Part shown: piece by piece, positions 8,053 through 16,967 of the stretch
How the letters are laid out: each line of letters begins with the position of its first letter
Position numbering within the stretch: position 1 is the stretch's first letter
Origin: UBA6107 sp964533735
Lineage (GTDB): Bacteria; Chloroflexota; Anaerolineae; Anaerolineales; Anaerolineaceae
DNA length: 64,000 bases
Direction: 5' to 3'
Assembly: GCA_964533735.1 (NCBI GenBank)
Contig: CAZHMD010000001.1
Location: 666,763 to 730,762 of the forward strand
Notes under the pieces: generated by a model
What the model was told of the DNA's origin: nothing
Database searches by the model: none
What the model saw: the letters and a program-made list of their open reading frames with translations, nothing else
Made by a program: the position numbers and the translations under genes

Positions 8053-10845
8053 ATGCCCCAAATGGTTGCCATCGATATCGAAACAACAGGCCTGGATCCC
8101 GCAAAGGATGCCATCCTGGAAATTGCTGCTGTCCGTTTTAACGGGCACCGCGTGGAAGATGAGTGGAGCACGCTCGTCAACCCCGGCAAACCCATTCCCA
8201 CTTTCATCACCCAGCTCACCGGCATCACCAATGAGATGGTGCGCAACGCCCCCACCTTGCACGATGTCCTACAGGAAGTGGCAGACTTCTGCGGCAGTGA
8301 TCCCGTCGTCGGGCACAATGTGCGCTTTGACCTCTCTTTCCTGCAGCGCCACAATATTCTCAAGCACAACGAGGTCATCGATACCTACGAATTAGCCGCC
8401 GTTGCCATGCCAGGCAGCAGTCGGTACAACCTCGGCACCCTCGGTAAAATGCTCGGCAGTATCATCCCCAACAGTCACCGCGCCCTCGATGATGCCCGCC
8501 TTACCCACGTTGTCCTCCACGCCCTTTACGCCAAAGTCCTGGATCTCCCCATCGAGATCCTCGCGGAGACGGTTCGCTTTGCGGAAGGTCTTGATTGGGA
8601 CGGTTCCCTCATCTTCAAAACCGCCCTCAAGGAAAAGGGGCGCATGCCGGTGGAGGCAAAACGCGTCCACGAAACGGATTATGGTCTCCTTTTCAGCGGC
8701 GGTGTTTCCCTCCCTCCTTTGATCGCCGTCGACAATCCCCTGCCCTTGGATGCCGATGAGATTGCCGCCAACATTGAGCACGGCGGACCCTTTGCCCGCT
8801 ATTTTGATAATTTTGAATCCCGCCCCCAGCAGATCGAAATGCTGCGTGCTGTATCTAACGCCCTCTCCAAAGGTCAGCACCTCATGGTCGAGGCTGGCAC
8901 CGGCACCGGCAAGTCATTCGCTTACCTCATTCCCGCGGTGGAGTGGGCGCTCAAGAACTCGCTGCGCGTGGTCATCTCCACCAACACCATCACCCTGCAG
9001 GACCAGTTGATCAAAAAGGATATTCCCGATCTTGCCAGCGCCCTCAACTCTGAGGTGCGCGCGGTTGTTGTCAAAGGTCGCGGCAATTACCTCTGCCCGC
9101 GCCGTCTGGAATCCATGCGCAAAACCGGTCCCGCCAACGCTGATGAACTGCGTGTCCTCGCCAAGATTCTCGTCTGGCTCCAGACGGGTGGCGGTGGTGA
9201 CCGCGGCGAGATCAACCTCAACGGTCCGCAGGAACGCGAAGTCTGGTCGCGCCTCTCTGCTGAAGATGAAGGCTGCAAAGCCGAGGTTTGCATGTCGCGC
9301 ACCGGCGGTGCCTGCCCCTTCTACAAAGTGCGCATGGCAGCCCAGTCTGCCCACATTCTCGTTGTCAACCATGCCCTCCTGTTGGCGGATGTCATCACCG
9401 GCAGCCGCGTGCTCCCTGAATATCAATACCTTATCGTTGATGAAGCCCACCACCTCGAATCAGCGTCCACCAACGCCTTATCCTTCCGCCTAACGCAGAT
9501 GGATTTTGTGCGTCTCTTGCGCGAGATTGGCGGCAGTGGCAGCGGCCTGGTCGGCAGGCTCAAGATGTTAACCTCTGACCTGCTCCTGCCGGCTGACAAA
9601 GCCGCGCTCGATAATGGGGCACGCAAGATTACCGACCTCCTCTTCAAGGTGGAGAACGATTTCAATGATTTCGTTCACAGCATGGAAACTTTTATGGAAG
9701 ACCTGCGCGATGGGCAGCCCGTCAGCAATTATGGTCAGCAGACACGCATTGTCTCCGCCACCCGCACCCTGCCCGCCTGGGGCGATGTGGAGATTTCCTG
9801 GGACAATGTCAATGGCTCGGTCAATGCTTCCCTGGCGTTGGTAGGCGAATTCCACAAAGCTCTCACAGACACGCTGGATGATCCCGGCGAGGATGTCGAA
9901 GATACCCTAAGTTCGCTCGCCAGTGTCAACCGCCGCCTCACCGAAGCCCGCGAGACCCTTAACGCCCTCGTGAGTGAACCCGATGAGCGCAACGTTTACT
10001 GGGTCGAGATCCAGCCCAATACCTGGCGCTTGGTCTTCCAGGCGGCTCCCCTCAACGTGGGACCCTTGATGGAGCAGTACCTGTGGCACGAGAAGAGTTC
10101 AATTATCCTCACCTCCGCCACCCTCACCACCAATAACGAATTTGATTACATGCGCAACCGCCTCAACGCCGATGAAGCCGATGAACTCGTCCTCGGTTCA
10201 CCCTTTGATTTTGAATCCTCCACCCTCCTCTACCTGGTCAACGACGTTCCCGAACCCGGCGAAGGCAACGCCTACCAGCGTGAAGTCGAAGCCGCTCTCA
10301 TCCGCCTGGCAAAAGCCACCAATGGGCGCATGCTGGCGCTCTTTACCTCGTACGCTCAACTGCGCCGCACCTCCCAAACCATCGGACCCGCCCTAACAGA
10401 CGCCGGCATCCAGGTCTATGAACAGGGGGAAGGCGCCTCCACCAATACTTTGTTGGAAACCTTCCGCGAAGCCGATAAAGCTGTCTTGCTGGGTACGCGT
10501 GCCTTCTGGGAAGGCGTGGATATTCCCGGTGAAGCGCTTTCCGTCCTGGTGATCGTCAAACTGCCCTTCGACGTGCCCACCGACCCCATCATCGCCGCTC
10601 GCGCCGAGACCTTTGACGACGCCTTCAACGAGTACAACCTCCCTGAAGCCATCCTGCGTTTCCGCCAGGGATTCGGGCGCCTCATCCGCACCCAGTCAGA
10701 CCGCGGCGTGGTCGTCATCCTCGACAAGCGCGTCCTCACCAAGCGCTACGGCCGCCAGTTCATCGAAAGCCTGCCCGGCTGCACCACCAAGGTCGGCACG
10801 GTCATCGACCTCCCCAAAGCCGCCGAGAAGTGGCTCGATCAATAA
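8053..10845 (+). CDS. dinG: DnaQ-like 3'-5' exonuclease fused to DinG-family helicase
   Basis: A 930-residue fusion protein. Residues about 1-165 are a DEDDh exonuclease: Exo I AIDIETTGLD, Exo II VGHNVRFDLSFL, Exo III HRALDDAR. The rest is an XPD/DinG superfamily 2 helicase with Walker A EAGTGTGKS, a DEAH box (VDEAHHLESAS), and motif VI QGFGRLIRT. Between motifs Ia and II are four cysteines (NYLC, GCKAEVC, ACPF) placed as in the iron-sulfur cluster of DinG/XPD, so a 4Fe-4S cluster is likely. Firmicute DinG has the same exonuclease fusion but usually lacks the cluster. Role: DNA repair or removal of unusual nucleic acid structures. The ATG at 8053 is chosen because the -10 box ends six bases upstream and exonuclease homology begins at residue 3; a longer frame upstream runs antisense through the GH36 gene and is not credible. 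Confidence 0.9.
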   Translation: MPQMVAIDIETTGLDPAKDAILEIAAVRFNGHRVEDEWSTLVNPGKPIPTFITQLTGITNEMVRNAPTLHDVLQEVADFCGSDPVVGHNVRFDLSFLQRHNILKHNEVIDTYELAAVAMPGSSRYNLGTLGKMLGSIIPNSHRALDDARLTHVVLHALYAKVLDLPIEILAETVRFAEGLDWDGSLIFKTALKEKGRMPVEAKRVHETDYGLLFSGGVSLPPLIAVDNPLPLDADEIAANIEHGGPFARYFDNFESRPQQIEMLRAVSNALSKGQHLMVEAGTGTGKSFAYLIPAVEWALKNSLRVVISTNTITLQDQLIKKDIPDLASALNSEVRAVVVKGRGNYLCPRRLESMRKTGPANADELRVLAKILVWLQTGGGGDRGEINLNGPQEREVWSRLSAEDEGCKAEVCMSRTGGACPFYKVRMAAQSAHILVVNHALLLADVITGSRVLPEYQYLIVDEAHHLESASTNALSFRLTQMDFVRLLREIGGSGSGLVGRLKMLTSDLLLPADKAALDNGARKITDLLFKVENDFNDFVHSMETFMEDLRDGQPVSNYGQQTRIVSATRTLPAWGDVEISWDNVNGSVNASLALVGEFHKALTDTLDDPGEDVEDTLSSLASVNRRLTEARETLNALVSEPDERNVYWVEIQPNTWRLVFQAAPLNVGPLMEQYLWHEKSSIILTSATLTTNNEFDYMRNRLNADEADELVLGSPFDFESSTLLYLVNDVPEPGEGNAYQREVEAALIRLAKATNGRMLALFTSYAQLRRTSQTIGPALTDAGIQVYEQGEGASTNTLLETFREADKAVLLGTRAFWEGVDIPGEALSVLVIVKLPFDVPTDPIIAARAETFDDAFNEYNLPEAILRFRQGFGRLIRTQSDRGVVVILDKRVLTKRYGRQFIESLPGCTTKVGTVIDLPKAAEKWLDQ

Positions 10846-10858
10846 CCCCTCACTGACA

Positions 10859-11045
10859 TGTCATTGAAGGCTGTTCTTGCCGAAGCAATCCCCAGGTGTA
10901 CTTGTCATTGCGAGGAGCGTTCTTTGCGACGCGGCAATCCCCAACACGGATTTGCGGAGTCATTGAAGGCCGACCTTGCCGAAGCAATCCCCAACGCGGA
11001 GTACCGGAGTCATTGCGAGCCTTGCCCTTAGGCGAAGCAATCCCC
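10859..11045. repeat. Four copies of a dispersed intergenic repeat (GTCATTG...GCAATCCCC family)
   Basis: Four related units of about 35-39 bases begin with GTCATTG and end with GCAATCCCC, near 10859-10893, 10903-10942, 10959-10992 and 11009-11045. Interiors vary (GAAGGC, GCGAGGAGCG, GCGAGCC). Spacers differ in length and the units are imperfect, unlike a CRISPR array. Similar short repeats are scattered in several environmental bacterial genomes, as I recall. No gene is seen in 10846-11189. Confidence 0.75.
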
Positions 11046-11056
11046 AACGGAATTTT

Positions 11057-11150
11057 GTAGGGGCGATTCACGAATCGCCCGAATTTGAATTAGTAAGGGC
11101 GAATGGATATTCGCCTAAATTATCTGTAGGGGAGGTTCGCGAACCTCCCC
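11057..11150. repeat. Three consecutive palindromic (REP-like) elements
   Basis: Three hairpins follow one another: GGGCGATTC/GAATCGCCC at 11061-11080, GGCGAAT/ATTCGCC at about 11097-11115, and GGGGAGGTTC/GAACCTCCCC at 11129-11150. The first and third are each preceded by GTAG. The arms are base-paired although their sequences differ, which points to selection on structure or to related mobile palindromes. They may also terminate transcripts from dinG and the convergent reductase gene. Confidence 0.75.
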
Positions 11151-11189
11151 GCCCCCTCCTGTTACGACCTCCCGCCGAAAATCCTTCCC

Positions 11190-12155
11190 CTAATACCGCT
11201 CTCCCACCACTTTGATCTGCGCCATCGCCTGATCGATGTTCTTCAAATCCTCCGCCGTTAACTGGACGTTGATCGAGCCGATGTTTTCATCCAGGCGCTC
11301 CAACCTGCGCGTACCCGGGATCGGGACGATCCATGGTTTTTGCGCCAGCAGCCAGGCTAATGCGATCTGGGCAGGAGTCGCCTTCTTCTCGCCGGCAATT
11401 CGTCCCAACAGATCCACCACAGCCTGGTTTGCCCGGATAGCCTCGCGTGTAAAACGCGGGTTTCGGCTGCGGATATCTGAACTAGCAAACGTTGTGGTTT
11501 CGTCTATCTTCCCGGTCAGGTATCCCCGTCCAAGCGGACTGTAAGGCACAAAACCAATTCCCAACTCTTCACATGTCGGCAGCACCCCACCTTCCACCGC
11601 TCTCCACCAGATCGAGTATTCGCTCTGAACAGCTGTGATAGGCTGGACCGCGTGAGCGCGGCGGATGGTCGCCGCATCGGATTCCGACAATCCAAAATGC
11701 TTTACCTTGCCTGCCTGGATCAGGTCTTTCACCGCACCCGCCACCTCTTCAACCGGTACATTCGGATCTGGTCTGTGCTGGTAGAACAGATCGATTGCCT
11801 CGACCCGCAGTCGCTTGAGTGATGCTTCCGCCACCCGCTTGATCTGTTCCGGACGGCTGTCAAACCCGATCCCCGGACGCGGACCTCTGATGGGGTCATG
11901 CTTGTGTCCAAATTTGGTGGCGATCACCACCTTCCCTTTGAATGGTTCTAATGCTTCACCAACCAGTTCTTCATTTGTAAAAGGTCCGTATACTTCCGCG
12001 GTATCAAAGAACGTGATTCCCCTCTCAACCGCCTCGTGGATGAGATCGATCATTTCCCGCTTGTCGGTCGGTGTATCACCAAAGCTCATGCGCATGCATC
12101 CCAGCCCGAGAGCTGATACCTCAAGGCCCCTCTGTCCTAATTTGCGTTTTTGCAT
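11190..12155 (-). CDS. Aldo/keto reductase
   Basis: A 321-residue NAD(P)H-dependent (beta/alpha)8-barrel oxidoreductase acting on an aldehyde or ketone in the cytoplasm. The catalytic tetrad is complete: Asp51 and Tyr56 (FFDTAEVYG), Lys81 (VIATKFG) and His127 (DLFYQHRPD). The C-terminal cofactor-binding region IVPIPGTRRLERLDEN is also typical. It resembles the YakC/IolS-like aldo/keto reductases that bear the L-G-x-G-C-M-x-M start. AAAGGAG lies nine bases before the ATG. The gene is convergent with dinG across the repeat cluster and 80 bases downstream of the YdeI-like gene on the same strand. Substrate is not predictable. Confidence 0.9.
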   Translation of the reverse strand: MQKRKLGQRGLEVSALGLGCMRMSFGDTPTDKREMIDLIHEAVERGITFFDTAEVYGPFTNEELVGEALEPFKGKVVIATKFGHKHDPIRGPRPGIGFDSRPEQIKRVAEASLKRLRVEAIDLFYQHRPDPNVPVEEVAGAVKDLIQAGKVKHFGLSESDAATIRRAHAVQPITAVQSEYSIWWRAVEGGVLPTCEELGIGFVPYSPLGRGYLTGKIDETTTFASSDIRSRNPRFTREAIRANQAVVDLLGRIAGEKKATPAQIALAWLLAQKPWIVPIPGTRRLERLDENIGSINVQLTAEDLKNIDQAMAQIKVVGERY

Positions 12156-12235
12156 TTCTCAACTCCTTTTTCCACAATTACTCATGCACTTGGATTTCAG
12201 GGACTACCCGCCAATTTCTCTGGACTTACCGGTTA

Positions 12236-12814
12236 CTAATCATTTAAACCTTTTCCATTGAGGATTTGCTCCACATATTTTTCAACCCTTGCCTCCCGCG
12301 TTTTGGATTGTTTGGGTGCAGAAAAATACAGCAGGTAGGCTCTCTGCCGTCCCGGCGTCAGGGCATAAAAAGCGCTTGTCAGCTCTGGGGATTCATCCAG
12401 TCTTGTTAGAAATTCATCAGGGATGCTGAATTCTGTGGCTTTTTTAAAATTCACTTTCAAACCGGATCTTTCCACCTCGATCGCCTCGTGAATATACTTC
12501 TTCAGGATAGGTTCCAGCTTAACAATTTCTTGAACTTTGGTGAAGCGCACCTGGCGCGCTGACTGCACATTCTCCGTTTGCTGTATCAGAATACCCTCGC
12601 TGTCCTTTAATAATGCGCCTTTTACAAACAGGATCGCGCAGTAGTCCTTAAACCCATGTATTAAAACCACGTTGCTGTTCTGGTATGTATAACAGGCAAC
12701 ACCCCATTTCAATTCTTCGGTCAATTCACACTCAAGAATGATCGTCCTTAATTTCCTGAATTCTTTCTGCCACTTTTCTTCATTATCAAAAAAGAAATTA
12801 ACCTTGGGATTCAT
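12236..12814 (-). CDS. YdeI/OmpD-associated family protein (DUF1801 plus OmdA domain)
   Basis: A 192-residue cytoplasmic protein. The N-terminal half resembles the DUF1801 fold (LKWGVACYTYQNSNVVLIHGFKDY is the typical region, with a conserved F-K-x-x-C-A-I-L-F). The C-terminal half matches the YdeI/OmdA domain, with IPDEFLTRLDESPEL, then ALTPGRQRAYLLYF and AKQSKTREARVEK-like features. Homologues have been linked to tolerance of cationic peptides, but biochemical activity is unproven. The ATG at 12814 is chosen over one seven codons upstream because GGAG lies eight bases before it. The frame is complete and shows nothing odd. Confidence 0.82.
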   Translation of the reverse strand: MNPKVNFFFDNEEKWQKEFRKLRTIILECELTEELKWGVACYTYQNSNVVLIHGFKDYCAILFVKGALLKDSEGILIQQTENVQSARQVRFTKVQEIVKLEPILKKYIHEAIEVERSGLKVNFKKATEFSIPDEFLTRLDESPELTSAFYALTPGRQRAYLLYFSAPKQSKTREARVEKYVEQILNGKGLND

Positions 12815-12955
12815 ATTTATTCTCCGAATTACCATGGAAGACTTAATGTGCCATCATCTCGCGAGGCTTGGGAGAATTAGTTCCCGGCACCAAGTTAAGT
12901 TTAACATTTTTTGGTGCATTTCGTATTTTTAGTCACTCGTGGTCAATTATGATGA

Positions 12956-13009
12956 AAAACTTGCCAATTTGGCAAGTTTTGGCTTAAAAATTCGCCAAAC
13001 AGGCAAGTA
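12956..13009. promoter_or_regulatory. Two tandem palindromic operator-like sites
   Basis: Site 1 (12956-12980) has 12-base arms AAAACTTGCCAA / TTGGCAAGTTTT around one base. Site 2 (12990-13008) is a weaker copy, ATTCGCCAAACAGGCAAGT. Their centres are about 31 bases apart, close to three helical turns. They lie between the divergent YdeI-like gene and the lipoprotein gene at 13247. The first could also act as a terminator-like hairpin. The remaining gap from 12815 to 13179 shows no gene. Confidence 0.5.
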
Positions 13010-13179
13010 GTATTTTTCCACTTTTCGTGAGATGATATTAATACAGTTACACCTGTTAATTAATCTCATCCTCATCGAAACTGATTCGTATCCCATTCGT
13101 ACCCACTTTTATTTTTTAACGAATCGAAAGAAAACGACTCCTGCCCCTCAATCGCACCCGAACTTGCCTATTCTCATTC

Positions 13180-13207
13180 TTGCCTTTTACCCACCAGTCG
13201 TTATAAT
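13180..13207 (+). promoter_or_regulatory. Sigma70-like promoter for the beta-propeller lipoprotein
   Basis: TTGCCT, 16-base spacer, TATAAT. The start codon with Shine-Dalgarno is 39 bases after the -10 box, giving a leader of about 33 bases. Confidence 0.6.
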
Positions 13208-13246
13208 ATGAGTAAATTTGTCTTATTCACTTATGGAGGGTTACTC

Positions 13247-14626
13247 ATGAAAAAGCACTCCCGCTCGTTGCTCCTCGTCCTCGTCGTTTTTGCTCTTGTC
13301 ACCATTTCCTGCGGCATCTCGCTGCCAACCGGTGCCCTGGACACCGCCGCCACATCAATTGCGCAAACGGTTGAAGCCCTGGCAGGCACTGCCATCGTTG
13401 CCCTCACACCTGATGCCCACACCCTGCCTACCGTTGAATTGCCCACGGTGGCACCTTCACCCGAGCCTGTGGTTTATCCAATCAAGGTGTCCTTCGTCTC
13501 ACCTGACCGCGACCTTTACGTTTGGGATGCCACCATGCCGGCGGCCCTCAAGCGCGTCGATACCGGTGATGTCTCCACCTCGGTCATCTCCCCCGATGGA
13601 ACCCTGGTGGTGTACACTCGCACCTCAGACTATGCCAACTACTCCCTTGAAGTCATCAATTTCGACGGCACTGGTCAGCGCGTGCTCATGGATGCCGCCG
13701 CCTTTGCCGCGCTTCCCCGCCCAGCTGGTTCGCTTTCCTCATCGCCATCTCAGATGGCATTTGTCCCCAACACCCACATCCTCGCCTTCAACACCCGCAT
13801 TCAATACGAAGGACCCGGTCTGGCATTTGGTCCCGCTCTCTACCGCATTGATGTGGATGCCGGCACCATCAGCAACATCCTCAATGTCGGCGAATCCTGG
13901 AAGTTCACCTACAGCCCCGATGGCAGCAAGATCGCCATCAGCCTGCCCACCGGTGTAGCTTCTTACAATGCCGATGGTACCCTCATTGACGATAACATCC
14001 TCACTTATCCATTCGTCAACACCGCCTCCGAGTACGCCTGGGTGGCTTCACCCCAGTGGACTGCTGATTCGACCCAGATGATGGTCGCCGTTCCTCCGCA
14101 GGATCCCTGGACCGAACCCGTGGGTGATGGCTCCTTGTGGCGCGTAGCTGCCGATGGCATGTACGGCGAGCAAACCCTCAGCACCCCCATGATCTATTAC
14201 CCGAGCGGTTTTGGCTATTTCTCGTCTGATAATACAAAGGTCATCTTCTTCACCCGGTTTGGCGCCCCTGCCGATAACACCTACACTCTGCACACCGCCA
14301 ATGTGGACGGCACCAGCAATGTGTCTTACGTAAACGGCATGTTTGACCAGCCCGTCTCCTGGTCCCCGGATAATGCACACTTCTTCTATACCGTCCGCGT
14401 TGCTGATGTGAGAACTTCATACATCGGTACTCTTGGGTCAGGTCCCTCGCTCGTTGCTGACATTGCCAACGCCAACGATTCAAAATGGATCGATGCCACT
14501 CGCTACTTGGTCTCCACCTCTGGCGGAAGCGCCGGCAGCCTCCTCCTCGGCACAATCGGTGCCCCAACCGGTGTTATCTACAGCGGCACTGGCAGTGCCT
14601 TCCTCAATTTCTCTGTCAACCGCTAA
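13247..14626 (+). CDS. Lipoprotein with WD40/TolB-like beta-propeller repeats
   Basis: A 459-residue predicted surface lipoprotein. The signal peptide ends in V-T-I-S-C with Cys22 as lipid anchor, followed by a short proline-rich linker (TVAPSPEPV). The rest shows repeated blades with the PD40/TolB pattern: SPDGTLVVYTRTSD, YSPDGSKIAIS, SSDNTKVIFFTRFG, WSPDNAHFFYTVR. A beta-propeller of about six blades is expected, probably binding a protein or carbohydrate ligand outside the cell. The start is placed at 13247 because GGAGGG lies seven bases upstream and the signal peptide begins there; an ATG at 13208 sits inside the promoter's -10 box. A terminator follows the stop. Ligand unknown. Confidence 0.8.
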   Translation: MKKHSRSLLLVLVVFALVTISCGISLPTGALDTAATSIAQTVEALAGTAIVALTPDAHTLPTVELPTVAPSPEPVVYPIKVSFVSPDRDLYVWDATMPAALKRVDTGDVSTSVISPDGTLVVYTRTSDYANYSLEVINFDGTGQRVLMDAAAFAALPRPAGSLSSSPSQMAFVPNTHILAFNTRIQYEGPGLAFGPALYRIDVDAGTISNILNVGESWKFTYSPDGSKIAISLPTGVASYNADGTLIDDNILTYPFVNTASEYAWVASPQWTADSTQMMVAVPPQDPWTEPVGDGSLWRVAADGMYGEQTLSTPMIYYPSGFGYFSSDNTKVIFFTRFGAPADNTYTLHTANVDGTSNVSYVNGMFDQPVSWSPDNAHFFYTVRVADVRTSYIGTLGSGPSLVADIANANDSKWIDATRYLVSTSGGSAGSLLLGTIGAPTGVIYSGTGSAFLNFSVNR

Positions 14627-14641
14627 CTCCAACTCATCCAC

Positions 14642-14672
14642 AACCAGGGAGCTCACACCTCCCTGGTTTTCT
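14642..14672 (+). terminator. Intrinsic terminator after the beta-propeller lipoprotein
   Basis: Stem AACCAGGGA / TCCCTGGTT followed by TTTTCTGTTG. It lies 16 bases after the stop codon. Confidence 0.8.
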
Positions 14673-14688
14673 GTTGTATTTTTAGGGT

Positions 14689-14694
14689 TATAAT
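14689..14694 (+). promoter_or_regulatory. -10 element for the DUF3048 gene
   Basis: TATAAT 44 bases before the ATG at 14739, directly after the upstream terminator. No convincing -35 box. Confidence 0.45.
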
Positions 14695-14738
14695 TCGCCA
14701 GTATCCTTAAAAAGGTTTGCCTCGTAATAGGAGTTTTC

Positions 14739-15941
14739 ATGAAACAAAAGACCACTGCCATCTTCTCCGTCATACTGCTGCTTGGGTTGCTGCTGGCAGC
14801 CTGCCAGCCCGCCGCGCCTACCGAAATCCCTGGTTTGGAGTTGACCGTTCAGGGAGCGGTAAATGCTACCCAAACCGCGGCCCCCACTGCCACTCCTACT
14901 CCCACTGCCACCAATACACCTGAACCAACCTTGACCCCAACGCCATCAAGAGTTCAATACGGCCCGACTGGGTTTCCCGAGAATGTCAATCCTCTCACCG
15001 GCTTGATAGTCAGCGATCCCGCCATCCTCAACCGCCGTCCGGTTATGGTCAAGGTTGCTAATTTCCCCCGATCAGGAAGACCCCACTCCGGTCTTTCATT
15101 CGCCGATATCGTCTTTGATTACTACACTGGTGAAGGCGCCAACCGCTTCGCCGCTTTGTTCTACGGTCAGGATGCCGCAAAGGCAGGGCCTGTACGTTCT
15201 GGTCGCATGATCGACCGCTGGCTGGTAGGCATGTATAAAGCCATATTGGGGATGGAATACGCGGACCCCATCGTGTACAACAAGATCATCAGTCAGCTTG
15301 GCGGTTTGGTCATCAGCGGGGACCATTGCCCGGCGATTTGCAGCGACGGCCCTTTAACTGAAACCAGCCGTTTTGCCAATACCAGTGAATTAAGTAAGTA
15401 TTACGGCTCCAAAACCTCATCCACCAACACCAAACAGGTTCTCGATGGCATGATCTTCGATACCGACATTCCTGCTGGCGGTGTTGACGGGCATGAGGCT
15501 GTCATGCGTTTCGGCAAGAACAACGAAGCCCAGTGGAAATATGATGCCGCAACCGGTAAATACCTGCGCTGGATCGACTCGGTGGATGCCAACAATGAAT
15601 TTGCCGGCATGATCCCCCTGGTGGATAAGCTTAACGGCAACCAGCTCTCCTTTACCAATGTCATTTTCATCCTTGCAGAAATTGAAACCCTCAATACCGG
15701 GGATACCATGCATGAGTACAAAATCGTCAGCACCAAGGGTCGCGCCCTCATTTTCCGCGATGGTCTGGTCTACGATGGCATCTGGAAAGGTGTTTACGAC
15801 ATTCCCTTCACCTTCTACGATAAAGAGGGCAACCCCATCCCCCTGAAACCGGGGAATACCTGGATCCACATTGGCGGCGTGTCTTCCCGGATTACAGAAG
15901 AACCGGTTGGTTCCTGGCGCGTTGTCAACTACACTCCCTGA
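14739..15941 (+). CDS. DUF3048 domain lipoprotein (YerB-like)
   Basis: A 400-residue predicted lipoprotein. The lipobox L-L-A-A-C places the lipid on Cys22. A Thr/Pro-rich linker (about residues 45-70) precedes the DUF3048 fold, recognised by NPLTGLIV, NRRPVMVKVANFPRSGRPHS, GLSFADIVFDYYTGEG and RFAALFYGQD, followed by a C-terminal second half with GPVRSGRMID. Family members such as YerB are secreted or lipid-anchored; their biochemical role is not established, though roles in cell-wall or exported-protein handling have been suggested. AGGAG precedes the ATG by six bases. The stop codon overlaps the start of the next lipoprotein gene, so both are cotranscribed. Confidence 0.88.
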   Translation: MKQKTTAIFSVILLLGLLLAACQPAAPTEIPGLELTVQGAVNATQTAAPTATPTPTATNTPEPTLTPTPSRVQYGPTGFPENVNPLTGLIVSDPAILNRRPVMVKVANFPRSGRPHSGLSFADIVFDYYTGEGANRFAALFYGQDAAKAGPVRSGRMIDRWLVGMYKAILGMEYADPIVYNKIISQLGGLVISGDHCPAICSDGPLTETSRFANTSELSKYYGSKTSSTNTKQVLDGMIFDTDIPAGGVDGHEAVMRFGKNNEAQWKYDAATGKYLRWIDSVDANNEFAGMIPLVDKLNGNQLSFTNVIFILAEIETLNTGDTMHEYKIVSTKGRALIFRDGLVYDGIWKGVYDIPFTFYDKEGNPIPLKPGNTWIHIGGVSSRITEEPVGSWRVVNYTP

Positions 15942-16939
15942 TGACTGGTAATTCACTTCGCAAACATCACATCCATCTCCCCGTCCTTCTGGCGGGTCTG
16001 ATGGTTTTTATATCCATGTTGGCAGCCTGCCAGTCCGGTACCCCTTTGGCACCCACATTCACACCCACGCCTCAGTCTGAACCAGTGGTTATTACTCCTG
16101 AACCCTCACAGACAAGCATTCTTCCAACAGCTGAACCTGCAGCCGCCAATACCCCTGTGGTTGAAACACCCGCCGCATACGACCCTTCTGTTCCAGATTC
16201 CTGGAAGGATCTTCCGCTCATCCCCGTTTCCCTCAGCCCATTTGTCCACGATCTCTACAACCAGGGAAAGGGTAGTGGTTTGAACCAGGAGGCTTTTTCA
16301 AAAGCGGGAGATTGTGAAACATCCACAGATTACTTCCTCGCACCATTTGATATGAAAAAGAGCGGTTACCGGTTGGGAGAGTATTCCTCCCTCGAAACGG
16401 TCATCGTTAAATACGAGGGTTCATTCGAACGCAGAAGCATCGCTGCTAAATCAAGTTTCTCAGTCGCATCCGTTCTCTCCCCCATTTGGGCGGATGCCAC
16501 GTTGTGCAAACCAGATGAATCTCCAATTGTCTGCGAGATCCGCATTCATAAACCTTCGATCATACTGATCATGTTCGGCACCAATGATGTCAACACCAGC
16601 TCCCGCGCCAAGTTTGAAGCTAACCTTAGATACCTTCTGGATATCACCATAGCCAACAAAGTCGTCCCTGTGCTTGTCACCAAAGCGGATAACCTCGAAG
16701 GCGATGGCAGCATCAACGCCATCATCGCCCGCGTTGCTTACGAGTATGAAATCCCACTCATGAATTTTTGGCGCGCCATGCAGGCAATTCCCGATGGCGG
16801 CCTAAAACCTGATCAGATCCATCTGACCTATGCCCAACCCTTCTTTGACTCCCCCGAGAACATGCAAATGGGTTGGCCTGTTCGCAACCTCACTGCCCTC
16901 CAGATGCTGGCTTTCCTGGATGAACAGCTAGCCCCTTGA
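15941..16939 (+). CDS. SGNH/GDSL-like hydrolase lipoprotein
   Basis: A 332-residue predicted lipoprotein with lipobox M-L-A-A-C (Cys30) and a Thr/Pro-rich linker. The core resembles an SGNH esterase: block III appears as IMFGTNDVN and block V as PDQIHLTYA, where Asp and His would complete the triad. The expected Gly-Asp-Ser block I is degenerate, with AGDCETS as the best match, so the nucleophile would be a Cys or a nearby Ser. Activity may therefore be altered. The ATG overlaps the stop of the DUF3048 gene by one base, which suggests translational coupling and a shared envelope role. The fold call is fair; substrate unknown. Confidence 0.65.
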   Translation: MTGNSLRKHHIHLPVLLAGLMVFISMLAACQSGTPLAPTFTPTPQSEPVVITPEPSQTSILPTAEPAAANTPVVETPAAYDPSVPDSWKDLPLIPVSLSPFVHDLYNQGKGSGLNQEAFSKAGDCETSTDYFLAPFDMKKSGYRLGEYSSLETVIVKYEGSFERRSIAAKSSFSVASVLSPIWADATLCKPDESPIVCEIRIHKPSIILIMFGTNDVNTSSRAKFEANLRYLLDITIANKVVPVLVTKADNLEGDGSINAIIARVAYEYEIPLMNFWRAMQAIPDGGLKPDQIHLTYAQPFFDSPENMQMGWPVRNLTALQMLAFLDEQLAP

Positions 16940-16967
16940 GCTGATGCGACGACCCCCGCGCCAGCCT

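Noticed and set aside
10859..11045. Possible CRISPR array
   Set aside because: The four units vary internally, spacers are irregular in length, and no cas genes are near; it fits a dispersed intergenic repeat.
14880..14945. Thr/Pro-coding repeats as a tandem repeat locus
   Set aside because: They are low-complexity linkers inside a lipoprotein gene, as seen in several genes here.
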